Positions 9,948-18,247 of a DNA stretch of 64,000 nucleotides are shown one piece after another. The stretch comes from Psychrobacter cibarius (lineage in GTDB: Bacteria > Pseudomonadota > Gammaproteobacteria > Pseudomonadales > Moraxellaceae). Position 1 is the first letter of the stretch. Each line of letters opens with the position of its first letter. The DNA lies in NCBI GenBank assembly GCA_030686115.1, contig CP131612.1, positions 1,178,001 to 1,242,000 on the forward strand, read 5' to 3'. Position numbers and translations under genes: made by a program. The notes under the pieces are model-generated. The model saw only the letters and a program-made list of their open reading frames with translations, was not told the DNA's origin and ran no database searches.

Positions 9948-10709
9948 ATGAATAAAAAACGTTATGCTTTATGGACAAGTACGGTTGTTGCCGCAAGCTT
10001 ATTGTTGTCAGGCTGTCAGCTATTGACTGGGTATCAGAAAATAGATGAGGCAGAAAACGCCAAAGCATGGGCAGGTAAGATTCAACCGATTGCGGGTGAA
10101 GTCAATATTGCCTGTATAGGAACTTATCATTGTGAAATTGCACGGATAGATAAGACACGAGTGATAGGGGCTGATACGCATGAGCCTATCAATCCTGCCA
10201 TGCTGGTCGCGATGAAAGATATGAGTGCAAAGGGCAAAAGTCATACCAGCAGTCATACCAACAATAAGCATGCACAAACATCAATGCACGCAAACATAGA
10301 TATGACACCACTCGCTCATAAAAATGAGATTAAAATTGTACCTTTGTCTGCCTCAGGCATGCCAGGTCTAACCAATTATTATGCGCGGGTAAAACCTGCA
10401 AAACGCGAAGTACAGGTGAATTTCTATCCAGAAAACAATCTGGGCTATGTTGAGCGTTTTACTTTAATTCACGATTTTATTGACGCTGATACTTATCAAT
10501 TACGGGCTTATCAGAAAAAGTCTAACGATAATTCTGGCAGTTTATTAGACACCGCTTCACCACAGCCGCTATGTGTTGACCTGTATCAAGGCAACACTGT
10601 ACAGCGCCGCTTTTGTAAAGAGCTGTCTGCTGAGCATCAAGGAGAGTTTGTAGAAACTCGTATTGTGAACGCATTGCCTGCGTCATCGAAAGTAAAAGCC
10701 AAAGCTTAA
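9948..10709 (+). CDS. Predicted lipoprotein of unknown function
   Basis: 253 aa. N-terminal signal ends in the lipobox LLSGC (Cys 23), so it should be lipid-anchored. A His/Thr/Ser-rich stretch at about residues 95-125 (KSHTSSHTNNKHAQTSMHA) is followed by a folded segment with two later cysteines. I recognise no named domain. It lies between leuD and leuB on the same strand, but 141 bases of spacer and a MITE-like element separate it from its neighbours. Confidence 0.7.
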   Translation: MNKKRYALWTSTVVAASLLLSGCQLLTGYQKIDEAENAKAWAGKIQPIAGEVNIACIGTYHCEIARIDKTRVIGADTHEPINPAMLVAMKDMSAKGKSHTSSHTNNKHAQTSMHANIDMTPLAHKNEIKIVPLSASGMPGLTNYYARVKPAKREVQVNFYPENNLGYVERFTLIHDFIDADTYQLRAYQKKSNDNSGSLLDTASPQPLCVDLYQGNTVQRRFCKELSAEHQGEFVETRIVNALPASSKVKAKA

Positions 10710-10808
10710 AGCCTATTTGATTTTTAAAAATAGCAAATAGACCACGGTTTTTTGTGCTATTGAAGGCACTAAAAATCGTTTTTAGGAAAATATCGTAAAT
10801 TTGTAGTA

Positions 10809-10975
10809 TTAGGGCGTGTCCTCAATTCAATTGATTATCCTTTAAATGAGTTGAAAATGGCTAAATTTTGCCAAACATCGTTAAATAGCTTATCAATATC
10901 TCGATATTATTTGCGCTACTTTCCTTGTTTGACGGCAATTTTTATCACCATTTTTAAAATGAGGATATGCCCTAA
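10809..10975. mobile_element. MITE-like element with terminal inverted repeats, upstream of leuB
   Basis: 167 bp, non-coding. The left end TTAGGGCGTGTCCTCA and the right end TGAGGATATGCCCTAA are inverted repeats with two differences in 16. No transposase fits inside. Flanks give at best a TA duplication, so the target site is uncertain. It is unrelated in sequence to the element before leuC. It ends 35 bases before leuB, with a possible outward promoter near its right end. Confidence 0.7.
10929..10958 (+). promoter_or_regulatory. Possible leuB promoter inside the MITE-like element
   Basis: TTGACG, an 18-base spacer, then TTTAAA (four of six to the -10 consensus), pointing toward leuB about 50 bases away. 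Weak on sequence alone. Confidence 0.3.
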
Positions 10976-11010
10976 CATAAATAAAAAACTACCTACCCAC
11001 AAGGATTAGT

Positions 11011-12114
11011 ATGGCAACGATTTTAACATTAGCGGGCGATGGTATCGGTCCCGAAATCATGACTCAAGCCATTGGCGTACTGAATGCGGTCAATAAGAAA
11101 TTTGCGTTAGATTTGACACTTGAATCTGGATTGATTGGTGGTGTGGCCATTGATGCAACGGGTGAGCCCTTGCCAGATGAAACGCTAGACCGTGCCCGTG
11201 CAGCAGATGCGGTATTGTTAGGAGCGGTCGGTGGTCCTAAATGGGATGGTATTGAACGCAGCAAGCGCCCTGAACGTGGTTTACTTAAAATACGTGGTGA
11301 GCTTGGTTTGTTCGCTAATCTACGTGTGGCAAAGCTTTACCCGCAGTTGGTCAATGCGTCTAGTATCAAACCTGAGATTATTTCAGGCTTGGATTTGCTT
11401 ATCGTTCGTGAGTTGACCGGTGGTATCTATTTTGGTGAGCCACGTGGAATCCGCACACTAGAGAATGGTGAACAGCAGGGCTACAACACCATGGTCTATA
11501 GCACAAGCGAGATTCAGCGTATCGGTAAAGTTGCGTTTGAATTGGCAAAAACCCGTGCGCAAGCAGCAGGTACAGCAGCGAAAGTTTGCTCAGTGGACAA
11601 AGCAAACGTATTAGAAGTCACCGAGCTGTGGAAGCAAACGATGACTCAAATGCAGCAAGCAGATTATAGCGAGGTGGCGTTATCGCACATGTATGCTGAC
11701 AATGCTTGTATGCAATTGATCAAGAATCCTAAGCAGTTTGATGTCATGGTGACAGGCAATATGTTCGGTGATATCTTGTCTGATGAAGCTGCTATGCTCA
11801 CTGGATCTATCGGTATGTTGCCATCAGCCAGTCTTGATGAAGCAGGCAAAGGGATGTATGAGCCGTGTCATGGTTCAGCGCCTGATATTGCTGGGCAGGA
11901 CAAAGCCAACCCATTGGCGACTATTTTATCGGTTGCGATGATGCTGCGTTATACCTTTAAGCAAGAAGCAGCGGCACAAGCTATTGAGCAAGCAGTGAGT
12001 GATGTCCTTGATGACGGTTTGCGTACGCTTGATATCTTGGACAGTAGTGAAGCTGGATTGAAGCAAGTGGGGTGCCAAGAGATGGGGCAAGCAGTGTTGG
12101 CTAAATTACTCTAG
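11011..12114 (+). CDS. leuB: 3-isopropylmalate dehydrogenase LeuB
   Basis: 367 aa, normal length. Contains GDGIGPEIM, the [13 protein letters not shown] loop, the KANVLE motif and the [17 protein letters not shown]-binding loop of the isocitrate/isopropylmalate dehydrogenase family. Oxidatively decarboxylates 3-isopropylmalate with NAD. ATG start with AAGGA 9 bases upstream. Third leu gene of the locus, followed by a strong terminator. Confidence 0.97.
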   Translation: MATILTLAGDGIGPEIMTQAIGVLNAVNKKFALDLTLESGLIGGVAIDATGEPLPDETLDRARAADAVLLGAVGGPKWDGIERSKRPERGLLKIRGELGLFANLRVAKLYPQLVNASSIKPEIISGLDLLIVRELTGGIYFGEPRGIRTLENGEQQGYNTMVYSTSEIQRIGKVAFELAKTRAQAAGTAAKVCSVDKANVLEVTELWKQTMTQMQQADYSEVALSHMYADNACMQLIKNPKQFDVMVTGNMFGDILSDEAAMLTGSIGMLPSASLDEAGKGMYEPCHGSAPDIAGQDKANPLATILSVAMMLRYTFKQEAAAQAIEQAVSDVLDDGLRTLDILDSSEAGLKQVGCQEMGQAVLAKLL

Positions 12115-12547
12115 TCTTACTATAGTGATATAGATTAAATTTTCCCCTGTTTTATTTCGATAGGGAAAAATTCTCATCTTTATCATGTATCGTCGTTCTA
12201 AACCCATAGTTTGCTCAGCAAATTATGGGTTTTTTTTATGTTCATTTTAATCACTTTCCAGCGGTAACACACTAAACCAGATAGTTGTAAAAAAGTACTT
12301 GTTTTAACACAGACACCGTAGGACAAGGGCTTTATTAACATAAAGCTGTTATATGCTCACAAGGTAATATGGCACTATTAACAGCTTACAAACCACTAGA
12401 ACCACAGACTTTCACGTTAGAAGAGAGCTGATGAAAAGGTGTTTGAGTAAAGTTGGTTAGTAAGGCGTTAAAACTCAAAATAACAAGCCTTGATGACAAC
12501 ATAATAAAATAAAACTTATTATTTTTATAAAAAATTAGGAGCATGAG
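12115..12547. other. Intergenic region between leuB and the L,D-transpeptidase gene
   Basis: Beyond the leuB terminator this holds a 9-bp inverted repeat (AAGCTGTTA at 12343, TAACAGCTT at 12379, 27-base spacer) and AT-rich leader DNA. No ORF with coding character. Confidence 0.55.
12199..12238 (+). terminator. Terminator after leuB
   Basis: AACCCATA.TTTGCT / AGCAAA.TATGGGTT, a long hairpin with one mismatch per arm, followed by eight T. Confidence 0.9.
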
Positions 12548-13744
12548 GTGTATCAATTAAAAAAAATCAGCACGGCAGTAGCGATGATTGGTTTTTCTAC
12601 GGCAGTTTTTATAGGGCAGAGCGTTGCAGCACCACTGGATAGTGTAAATGCCAACAATCAAGCAACGACCAATAACTCTGACAACCAAACACCGACCAAT
12701 AACGATGAAGCCAGTATTAGCAAAAATAATGCTAATAAGGCGAATGCTGCTGAAGAAGTCAGCCCTGTGACCAATGGCGTTAGCCAAAAGCTAGCACGTG
12801 ATAGCAAAACCGCAAATGCTTCGAACAAATTCCTACCTACTATCAAGTATACGACAGACAATTTATCAGTTGCTGCGCAAAAGGTGAATGATGCCACTTG
12901 GAAAGAGGGGATGAGTATCGACCGTGTCATCGGTACTAAATTGCAAGCCTTATTAAATTGGCATCACAATGGTGTAGGCCCTGTTGATGGTTATTGGGGC
13001 AAAAATACCCGCAAGGCCATGCAAGCGTTTCAACAAGCAAATGGTCTGGCAGTCACTGACACGCTAAACAACGAAACATGGCAAGCGCTGACAAAGAATG
13101 AAAAACTCGCGGTGCAGCCAGTGCTAGTCAGCTATCAGATAACTGATGCGGATGTTAATATTAAGATGACAGAAATACCAGCTGGTGCTGAAGCCAAATC
13201 CAAACTTGAGGGATTGTATTACGAGAGCATCACAGAAGGGCTAGCAGAAAAATTCCATATCAGTGAAAGCTATCTCAAAGCGTTAAACCCTAAGGGTAGC
13301 TTTAGGGCGGGTGAAACCATCACAGTTTATAATCCTGGCAACCCAAATAACAAGCCTGTCAGTCGAGTCGTTGCTGATAAAGCCACTGAAACGCTATATG
13401 CCTATGATGATAAAGACAACTTAGTTGCCAGCTATCCGACCACAGTAGGTAGTACGGCAACACCGTCACCAACAGGGACACATACGGTAGAGGTGAAGGT
13501 GCATGAGCCTAATTATACTTATACTGCTAAAGACGGTAGCAAGTCTATTCTTCCACCTGGCCCTAATAATCCAGTGGGCTCGGTATGGATTGGGCTTAGT
13601 AAGCCTTCTTATGGTATTCATGGCTCACCAGATCCTGATCGTATCAGCCGTCAAGCCTCAGCGGGTTGTATACGCCTGACAAATTGGGATGCACTTGCTT
13701 TGCTAGGGGTGATTCAAAACGGTGCGACTGTTGAGTTTAAATAG
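12548..13744 (+). CDS. L,D-transpeptidase with peptidoglycan-binding domain
   Basis: 398 aa from a GTG start at 12548, chosen because AGGAG lies 6 bases upstream. Signal peptide residues 1-27 (ending SVAA). An Asn/Thr-rich linker leads to a PG_binding_1 domain (about 130-180, VDGYWGKNTRKAMQAFQQANGL). The C-terminal YkuD catalytic domain (about 270-398) has the HGS...SAGCIRL motif with nucleophile Cys. It would form or edit 3-3 crosslinks, or attach proteins to peptidoglycan, in the periplasm. Which crosslink it makes cannot be read from sequence. Monocistronic. Confidence 0.9.
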   Translation: MYQLKKISTAVAMIGFSTAVFIGQSVAAPLDSVNANNQATTNNSDNQTPTNNDEASISKNNANKANAAEEVSPVTNGVSQKLARDSKTANASNKFLPTIKYTTDNLSVAAQKVNDATWKEGMSIDRVIGTKLQALLNWHHNGVGPVDGYWGKNTRKAMQAFQQANGLAVTDTLNNETWQALTKNEKLAVQPVLVSYQITDADVNIKMTEIPAGAEAKSKLEGLYYESITEGLAEKFHISESYLKALNPKGSFRAGETITVYNPGNPNNKPVSRVVADKATETLYAYDDKDNLVASYPTTVGSTATPSPTGTHTVEVKVHEPNYTYTAKDGSKSILPPGPNNPVGSVWIGLSKPSYGIHGSPDPDRISRQASAGCIRLTNWDALALLGVIQNGATVEFK

Positions 13745-14048
13745 TGCCTCACTATTTCTTAACCATGCTACTTCTTAACCATGATTTAAAAATTTAAAAG
13801 TAAGTCAACTCATAAAATTTAGACAAAAAAATACCGCTGAAATTTAGCGGTATTTTTTATGATAAAAACAAATAACTAAGACTGAATAACTAAAATATTG
13901 ATAGGCAATAATGAGCAGGTTAGCATTTTCATTATTATTATCAGTTAAACCACCCAAGCGTCTATATCAGCTATCAGCGAAAAGAAGCCATTTAGCAACC
14001 AGCTGTATTTATATAAATGCTTTTATAACCATTTTAGTTTATAAGAAA
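13745..14048. other. Intergenic region before infA 3' end
   Basis: Contains a 12-base direct repeat (TTCTTAACCATG, at about 13755 and 13772) and the terminator at 13826. Nothing else recognisable. Confidence 0.5.
13826..13858. terminator. Terminator after the L,D-transpeptidase gene
   Basis: AATACCGCT / AGCGGTATT arms with A-run before and T-run after; usable on both strands and placed between convergent genes. Confidence 0.85.
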
Positions 14049-14270
14049 TTAGTTTTTGCCACGATAAGTAATACGACCTTTTGATAGGTCATAAGGTGTC
14101 ATTTCGACCTTAACTTTATCACCTGTCAAGATACGGATATAATGCTTACGCATCTTACCTGAGATGTGAGCAATGATTTCGTGTCCGTTTTCTAAACGAA
14201 CTCTAAACAGGGTATTTGGAAGGGTGTCAATGACTTCGCCTTCAAATTCAATAATATCGTCTTTTGCCAT
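14049..14270 (-). CDS. infA: Translation initiation factor IF-1
   Basis: 73 aa from the ATG at 14270 ([15 protein letters not shown]), the conserved IF-1 start; the in-frame Met four codons earlier is non-conserved. S1-like OB fold with the [34 protein letters not shown] core. Binds the 30S A site during initiation. Single gene with its own promoter. Confidence 0.97.
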   Translation of the reverse strand: MAKDDIIEFEGEVIDTLPNTLFRVRLENGHEIIAHISGKMRKHYIRILTGDKVKVEMTPYDLSKGRITYRGKN

Positions 14271-14302
14271 AGTTGGTATCAATCAATTAAAAATAAGCCC
14301 AT

Positions 14303-14331
14303 ATTATACGTAAGTTAGCGGATTAAAGCAA
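14303..14331 (-). promoter_or_regulatory. infA promoter
   Basis: On the minus strand TTGCTT, a 17-base spacer and a perfect TATAAT, about 33 bases upstream of the infA ATG. Confidence 0.6.
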
Positions 14332-14391
14332 TACAGCACTAGGTTTTTACTTGACAGCCTGTAACCGTTATGTATGCCAACTTCTATTTAT

Positions 14392-15246
14392 TCAGTCAGG
14401 TAAATTTAGCCAAATGGGGGTTAAAGGAGCATTTGGCAGTCGTTGTTGAAAATGCTCAGGATAGTAAGCGTTGATAAAATATAGACCATCACCAGAGGCA
14501 GTAGGTGGTGCGATAGTACGATCTTTTTTGGATAAAATATCTAAAAAGGCTTCTGGTTGCAACTCGTGTCGACCGATGGCATACAAGGTGCCCATTAAGT
14601 TACGAACCATATGATGCAAAAATCCATCTGCTTGAATGTCAAAAACGATAAACTGACCATGGGCAAAGAGTCTTGCGTGACTGACTGAGCGTACTGGTTG
14701 ATTAGACTGGCAAGCAGCGGCGCGGTAGCTACTAAAATCGTGGGTACCGACGATCTCAGCCGCCGCCAGTTGCATCGCTGCTAAATCGAGCGGTTCATAG
14801 ATATGAGTGACTTGGTGATTCAAAATAGCAGGGCGCTGTGCTTGATTCAGCGTGATGTAGCGATAGCGACGGGCAATGGCACCAAAACGCGCATGAAAGT
14901 CGTCAGGCATAGGTTGAATCCACCGCAGGGCGATATCATCAGGCAATAGACTGTTTACCCCGCGCAGCCAGTTATGAGTAGGACGATAGGCACGTGTCGT
15001 AAAGTGGGCAATCATATTGCTGGCATGGACGCTTGCATCGGTACGACCAGCCGCGACGACCTCTACCGCCTCATTTGCAACTTTACCGATAGCGGCTTCT
15101 AATGCTTCTTGTACGCCTAATACTTCTCGTTGCCGCTGCCAGCCATGATAGCGCGTGCCCAAAAACTCAATTGCAATGGCTAATGTATAGGTTGGGGGCG
15201 TTTCAGCATTGATGCTGTTAATCTCGGACATGTTAATCTCGGACAT
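14392..15246 (-). CDS. truA: tRNA pseudouridine(38-40) synthase TruA
   Basis: 284 aa. TruA core with catalytic Asp in AAGRTDASVHASN, the RYRYITLN strand and the FLHHMVRNLMGTL motif near the C-terminus. Modifies U38-U40 in tRNA anticodon arms. The first 15 bases of the gene are an exact tandem duplication, so the protein begins MSEINMSEIN and either ATG (15246 or 15231) could be used; neither has a strong ribosome site. The asparaginase gene lies 58 bases upstream on the same strand. Confidence 0.95.
   Translation of the reverse strand: MSEINMSEINSINAETPPTYTLAIAIEFLGTRYHGWQRQREVLGVQEALEAAIGKVANEAVEVVAAGRTDASVHASNMIAHFTTRAYRPTHNWLRGVNSLLPDDIALRWIQPMPDDFHARFGAIARRYRYITLNQAQRPAILNHQVTHIYEPLDLAAMQLAAAEIVGTHDFSSYRAAACQSNQPVRSVSHARLFAHGQFIVFDIQADGFLHHMVRNLMGTLYAIGRHELQPEAFLDILSKKDRTIAPPTASGDGLYFINAYYPEHFQQRLPNAPLTPIWLNLPD
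15217..15246. repeat. 15-bp tandem duplication at the truA start
   Basis: Two identical 15-base units, each ATGTCCGAGATTAAC on the minus strand, doubling the start codon in frame. Confidence 0.9.
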
Positions 15247-15304
15247 GGTTGGTATTGGACATTTTCGTATTGGTTCTTATAAAGTAAACATATTTAACGA
15301 TAGT

Positions 15305-16405
15305 CTAACGTTTTTTGATAGTGGTGCTCGCCTGATTGACATTGTTCAACCAACGTTGTCTGCGCCGAGTGGGATTGTCATAACGCAGCAATAGCCATAA
15401 TAATCGTGCATAGATAGCGGGAATCGTTAAGCGTCCGCCAGCAATTACATGATACTCATATTGCCAACTACCAGCCGCATAGCTGTCACTGACACCGCCA
15501 AATGGAGATTGGCTAGCGCATATCACCATGTGACCGTTTCTATAAGCAAGCTCTAGTGCCTCTGCTAGTGCTTGTGAATAAGGAACATTACCTGCGCCAA
15601 ATCCTAATAGGATAATGCCACATGGCGGCTGTGATAATAATGCCTGTAGCTGACTAGTCATTACCTCAGTGTCGTTTGGCAAGCAATATAAAGCATGAAT
15701 GCGTGCTTGCTTAGCTCGAGATTCAATATGGTCAATCATTGCTTGCTGATCATCGAGCCAATGCTGGCGGCGGGTATCCGGTAAGTTTTTTATATAACTA
15801 TTGGCAGGATAGGCAGCTCTGGAGTGACCCGTAAATGCCATCAAATCATGGCTATGAATTTTTTGTACCGTTTGCGCAGGCCAAGACTCACCGCCAAAAG
15901 CAATCTTCACACCTGACTCACCAGCAGCAGCCATTTTTAGTGAATCGCTGAGGTTATCCCATGCGTCGCTATGGGCATCGATATCATAGGAATGTATCAC
16001 CTCACTGTCTAACAATGGGCGCATACTACCAGTGACGACTATACAAATATCACTGCCAGCAAACGCTTCTGCTAAAAACGCACCCAAATAACTCAAAGTA
16101 TCTGTACCAGTGATAAGCACAAAACGCCTGTCGCCTTGTGCATAGGCTGCTAGCAAAAGCTGATAAAAATGTACCAAGTCGTTAGGGGTAAGTTGGCTAC
16201 TGTCTTTAATTAAGGAATTATCCAACCATGAGATTTGAGGCAAGTGGTTAGCGTTATCTTGGTCAGTCAATAGCTTTTGTAAAGTCGGTAAGAATACTTC
16301 TGCTGATAACGGTGCTAAGGGTCGTCCATAGCTACCAAAAGTACCGCCAGCATAAATGAGTTGGACAGGATTGGACAATGTATTTGTCATAGCAGAAAAT
16401 GGCAT
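15305..16405 (-). CDS. Asparaginase (type I-like)
   Basis: 366 aa, no signal peptide, so cytoplasmic. Asparaginase/glutaminase fold: first catalytic Thr in YAGGTFGSYG, the DSSQLTPND substrate loop typical of type I enzymes, and second catalytic Thr in ITGTDTLSYLG. Hydrolyses asparagine to aspartate and ammonia. The usual motifs are TGGTI and HGTDTM; both differ here by one or two residues, so activity or substrate preference may differ. Start may be Met1 (16405) or Met6 (16390); no clear ribosome site separates them. Probably co-transcribed with truA. Confidence 0.8.
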   Translation of the reverse strand: MPFSAMTNTLSNPVQLIYAGGTFGSYGRPLAPLSAEVFLPTLQKLLTDQDNANHLPQISWLDNSLIKDSSQLTPNDLVHFYQLLLAAYAQGDRRFVLITGTDTLSYLGAFLAEAFAGSDICIVVTGSMRPLLDSEVIHSYDIDAHSDAWDNLSDSLKMAAAGESGVKIAFGGESWPAQTVQKIHSHDLMAFTGHSRAAYPANSYIKNLPDTRRQHWLDDQQAMIDHIESRAKQARIHALYCLPNDTEVMTSQLQALLSQPPCGIILLGFGAGNVPYSQALAEALELAYRNGHMVICASQSPFGGVSDSYAAGSWQYEYHVIAGGRLTIPAIYARLLWLLLRYDNPTRRRQRWLNNVNQASTTIKKR

Positions 16406-16567
16406 AGTATGAGCCGTAATAAAGAAGTATGTGATAAAAAAGAGAGTTTAAGGTTGGATGCTAATAGCGCTCAGTAATAATAAATAGTATAAAGGTTAAA
16501 TGCAAAAAAAATCAGCAAGTATTCTTAGTGTTATAGAATACTTGCTGACAAAAGAACGATGGGGCTT

Positions 16568-18196
16568 TTACGCAGTACGATCTAGTAATACTTTTGCTTG
16601 GTTCTGTTGCTCACTAGTGCCCTGAATTAATACCTCATTCAATAAGCGTTTGGCACTGTCGTATTCACCCAATTGTAAATATTGGCCTGCCAAATCTAGC
16701 GTAACTTGAGTGCTATCTAATGATTTCACAAAGTCAAAGTCGGCCGCAAAGCGTGAGGAAAAGTCTTCTGCTGTTTCAGCGGCATCTTCGGCTGTAAGGG
16801 CAGACTCGTCCTCAATTGGAGCAACTGGGCTGAGTGCTGTTGAAGAGTGAGTATCGAATTCATTGTCTAATAAAGAGTTATCATCGAATAGCAACGGGGC
16901 TGTCGGTGTGACACTAGATTCTTCAGCAAGAGTATATTCTGAATCATTATTATCAAGCGATTGTGCTTCGAGATTAATATTTTCAAAGCTTTCAGTTTCA
17001 AAGCTCTCAGTTTCGAAACGACCTTCTTCAATAATGAAGTTATCATTATCACTATTTTCTTCAATTACAGGCGCTTCGCTTTCTGTTAATGTTTCTATGT
17101 TGTTTGGCGCATCGAGACTGTCTAAAGACAAAGTGAAATCATTTTCTTCGTCATTCTGGACAGTGTTGATAGACAATGCTTCAGCAGTTTCGTCAATATC
17201 TTTATCGACATCAGTTGCTAGATCATCAAAGTCTAAAATGAACGAGTCATCTTCTAGCGTCATTTCCTCGTTAATACTATCAGGGCGTTCTGGAATGACA
17301 GAATCCGTTGCCTGCGCATCAGTGTCTTCAGATGAATCAAAGCTGAAGTCAAAATCACTAAGATCATTGAGATCATTATCTTCTACGGACACTGCGACAT
17401 CATTATCAGTTATGTCGATATTGGCAATGTTCAGGCTTTCATCGTCCATCATCTCTAATGGTGATGTGACTGGTGCCGTATCAGTCGCCTCAGATGCGCT
17501 AATATTACTCTCTAAATCACTCAGCGTAAGATCAAAGTTATCCTCTACATTGTCGCTAGTAAGACTGGCCTCATAAGATGTATTTGTTACTGCCGAATTA
17601 GACATGCTGTCGTCTATCAGCGTACTACGGTTATCTTCAGAGGTTGCTGGCTGATCAGATAGCGCGTTCTTACTATCGATTTGATTAATCGGTAAGTCAA
17701 AATCTATGCTTTCAAAATGGCTATTATCTTCTACGGGTGCCTCTTTTGCTGCGACTTGATTTTGCTCTTCCGAAAATAAAGCTTTTAACTCATCAGCTAG
17801 CGCAAGACTTTTTGGGTCGCTTTGCGTCTTGATGGCATCATAAACCTTGTTAAAGTTCTCTGGTTGATTAATAGTCGCGTATATGCTGAGTAATTTAACA
17901 GATAATTGACCATCATTCGGTTTTTCGCTTAGGCCGCGACTGAGGGTTTCAATGGCTTTGTCATAACGCTGTTGATCCATGAAGCGCTGGGCAATCGTAA
18001 TATGATCAAACTTATTGTCATCATCTTTGTGGCTTTGGGCAGGAGTGTTGTGATCCGTTTTTGGCATCGGAGCTGGCGTAGCGGTACTCATTCCCGGCTG
18101 CGCTGAGGGCTTTTGCGCTTTCTTTTTGTACAATAGTAAACCGGCTACTATTAGAATAAGTACCAATCCGGCGATGATATATAGCATATTGTCCAT
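16568..18196 (-). CDS. FimV C-terminal half: membrane anchor and cytoplasmic domain
   Basis: 542 aa from ATG 18196, chosen because GGGAG lies 5 bases upstream. One transmembrane helix at residues 4-22, then a KKK stop-transfer. A TPR-like helical part (about 50-140) is followed by a very long acidic Asp/Glu/Ser linker. The extreme C-terminus (about 480-542: FVKSLDSTQVTLDLAGQYLQLGEYDSAKRLLNEVLIQG) is the FimV C-terminal domain known to bind partners in type IV pilus, T2SS and polarity control. The N-terminal half of FimV is encoded by the next gene upstream, in the same frame, separated by two stop codons. Together they reconstitute a standard FimV. Confidence 0.85.
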   Translation of the reverse strand: MDNMLYIIAGLVLILIVAGLLLYKKKAQKPSAQPGMSTATPAPMPKTDHNTPAQSHKDDDNKFDHITIAQRFMDQQRYDKAIETLSRGLSEKPNDGQLSVKLLSIYATINQPENFNKVYDAIKTQSDPKSLALADELKALFSEEQNQVAAKEAPVEDNSHFESIDFDLPINQIDSKNALSDQPATSEDNRSTLIDDSMSNSAVTNTSYEASLTSDNVEDNFDLTLSDLESNISASEATDTAPVTSPLEMMDDESLNIANIDITDNDVAVSVEDNDLNDLSDFDFSFDSSEDTDAQATDSVIPERPDSINEEMTLEDDSFILDFDDLATDVDKDIDETAEALSINTVQNDEENDFTLSLDSLDAPNNIETLTESEAPVIEENSDNDNFIIEEGRFETESFETESFENINLEAQSLDNNDSEYTLAEESSVTPTAPLLFDDNSLLDNEFDTHSSTALSPVAPIEDESALTAEDAAETAEDFSSRFAADFDFVKSLDSTQVTLDLAGQYLQLGEYDSAKRLLNEVLIQGTSEQQNQAKVLLDRTA

Positions 18197-18247
18197 AGTT
18201 ACTCCCACGCCTATGATCACAGCACACTGCGTTGATCAGTTAGGCAA

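Noticed and set aside
16863..17576. 237-residue Ser/Leu-rich open frame on the plus strand.
   Set aside because: It is the antisense of the acidic low-complexity linker of the FimV C-terminal gene; composition is explained by that.
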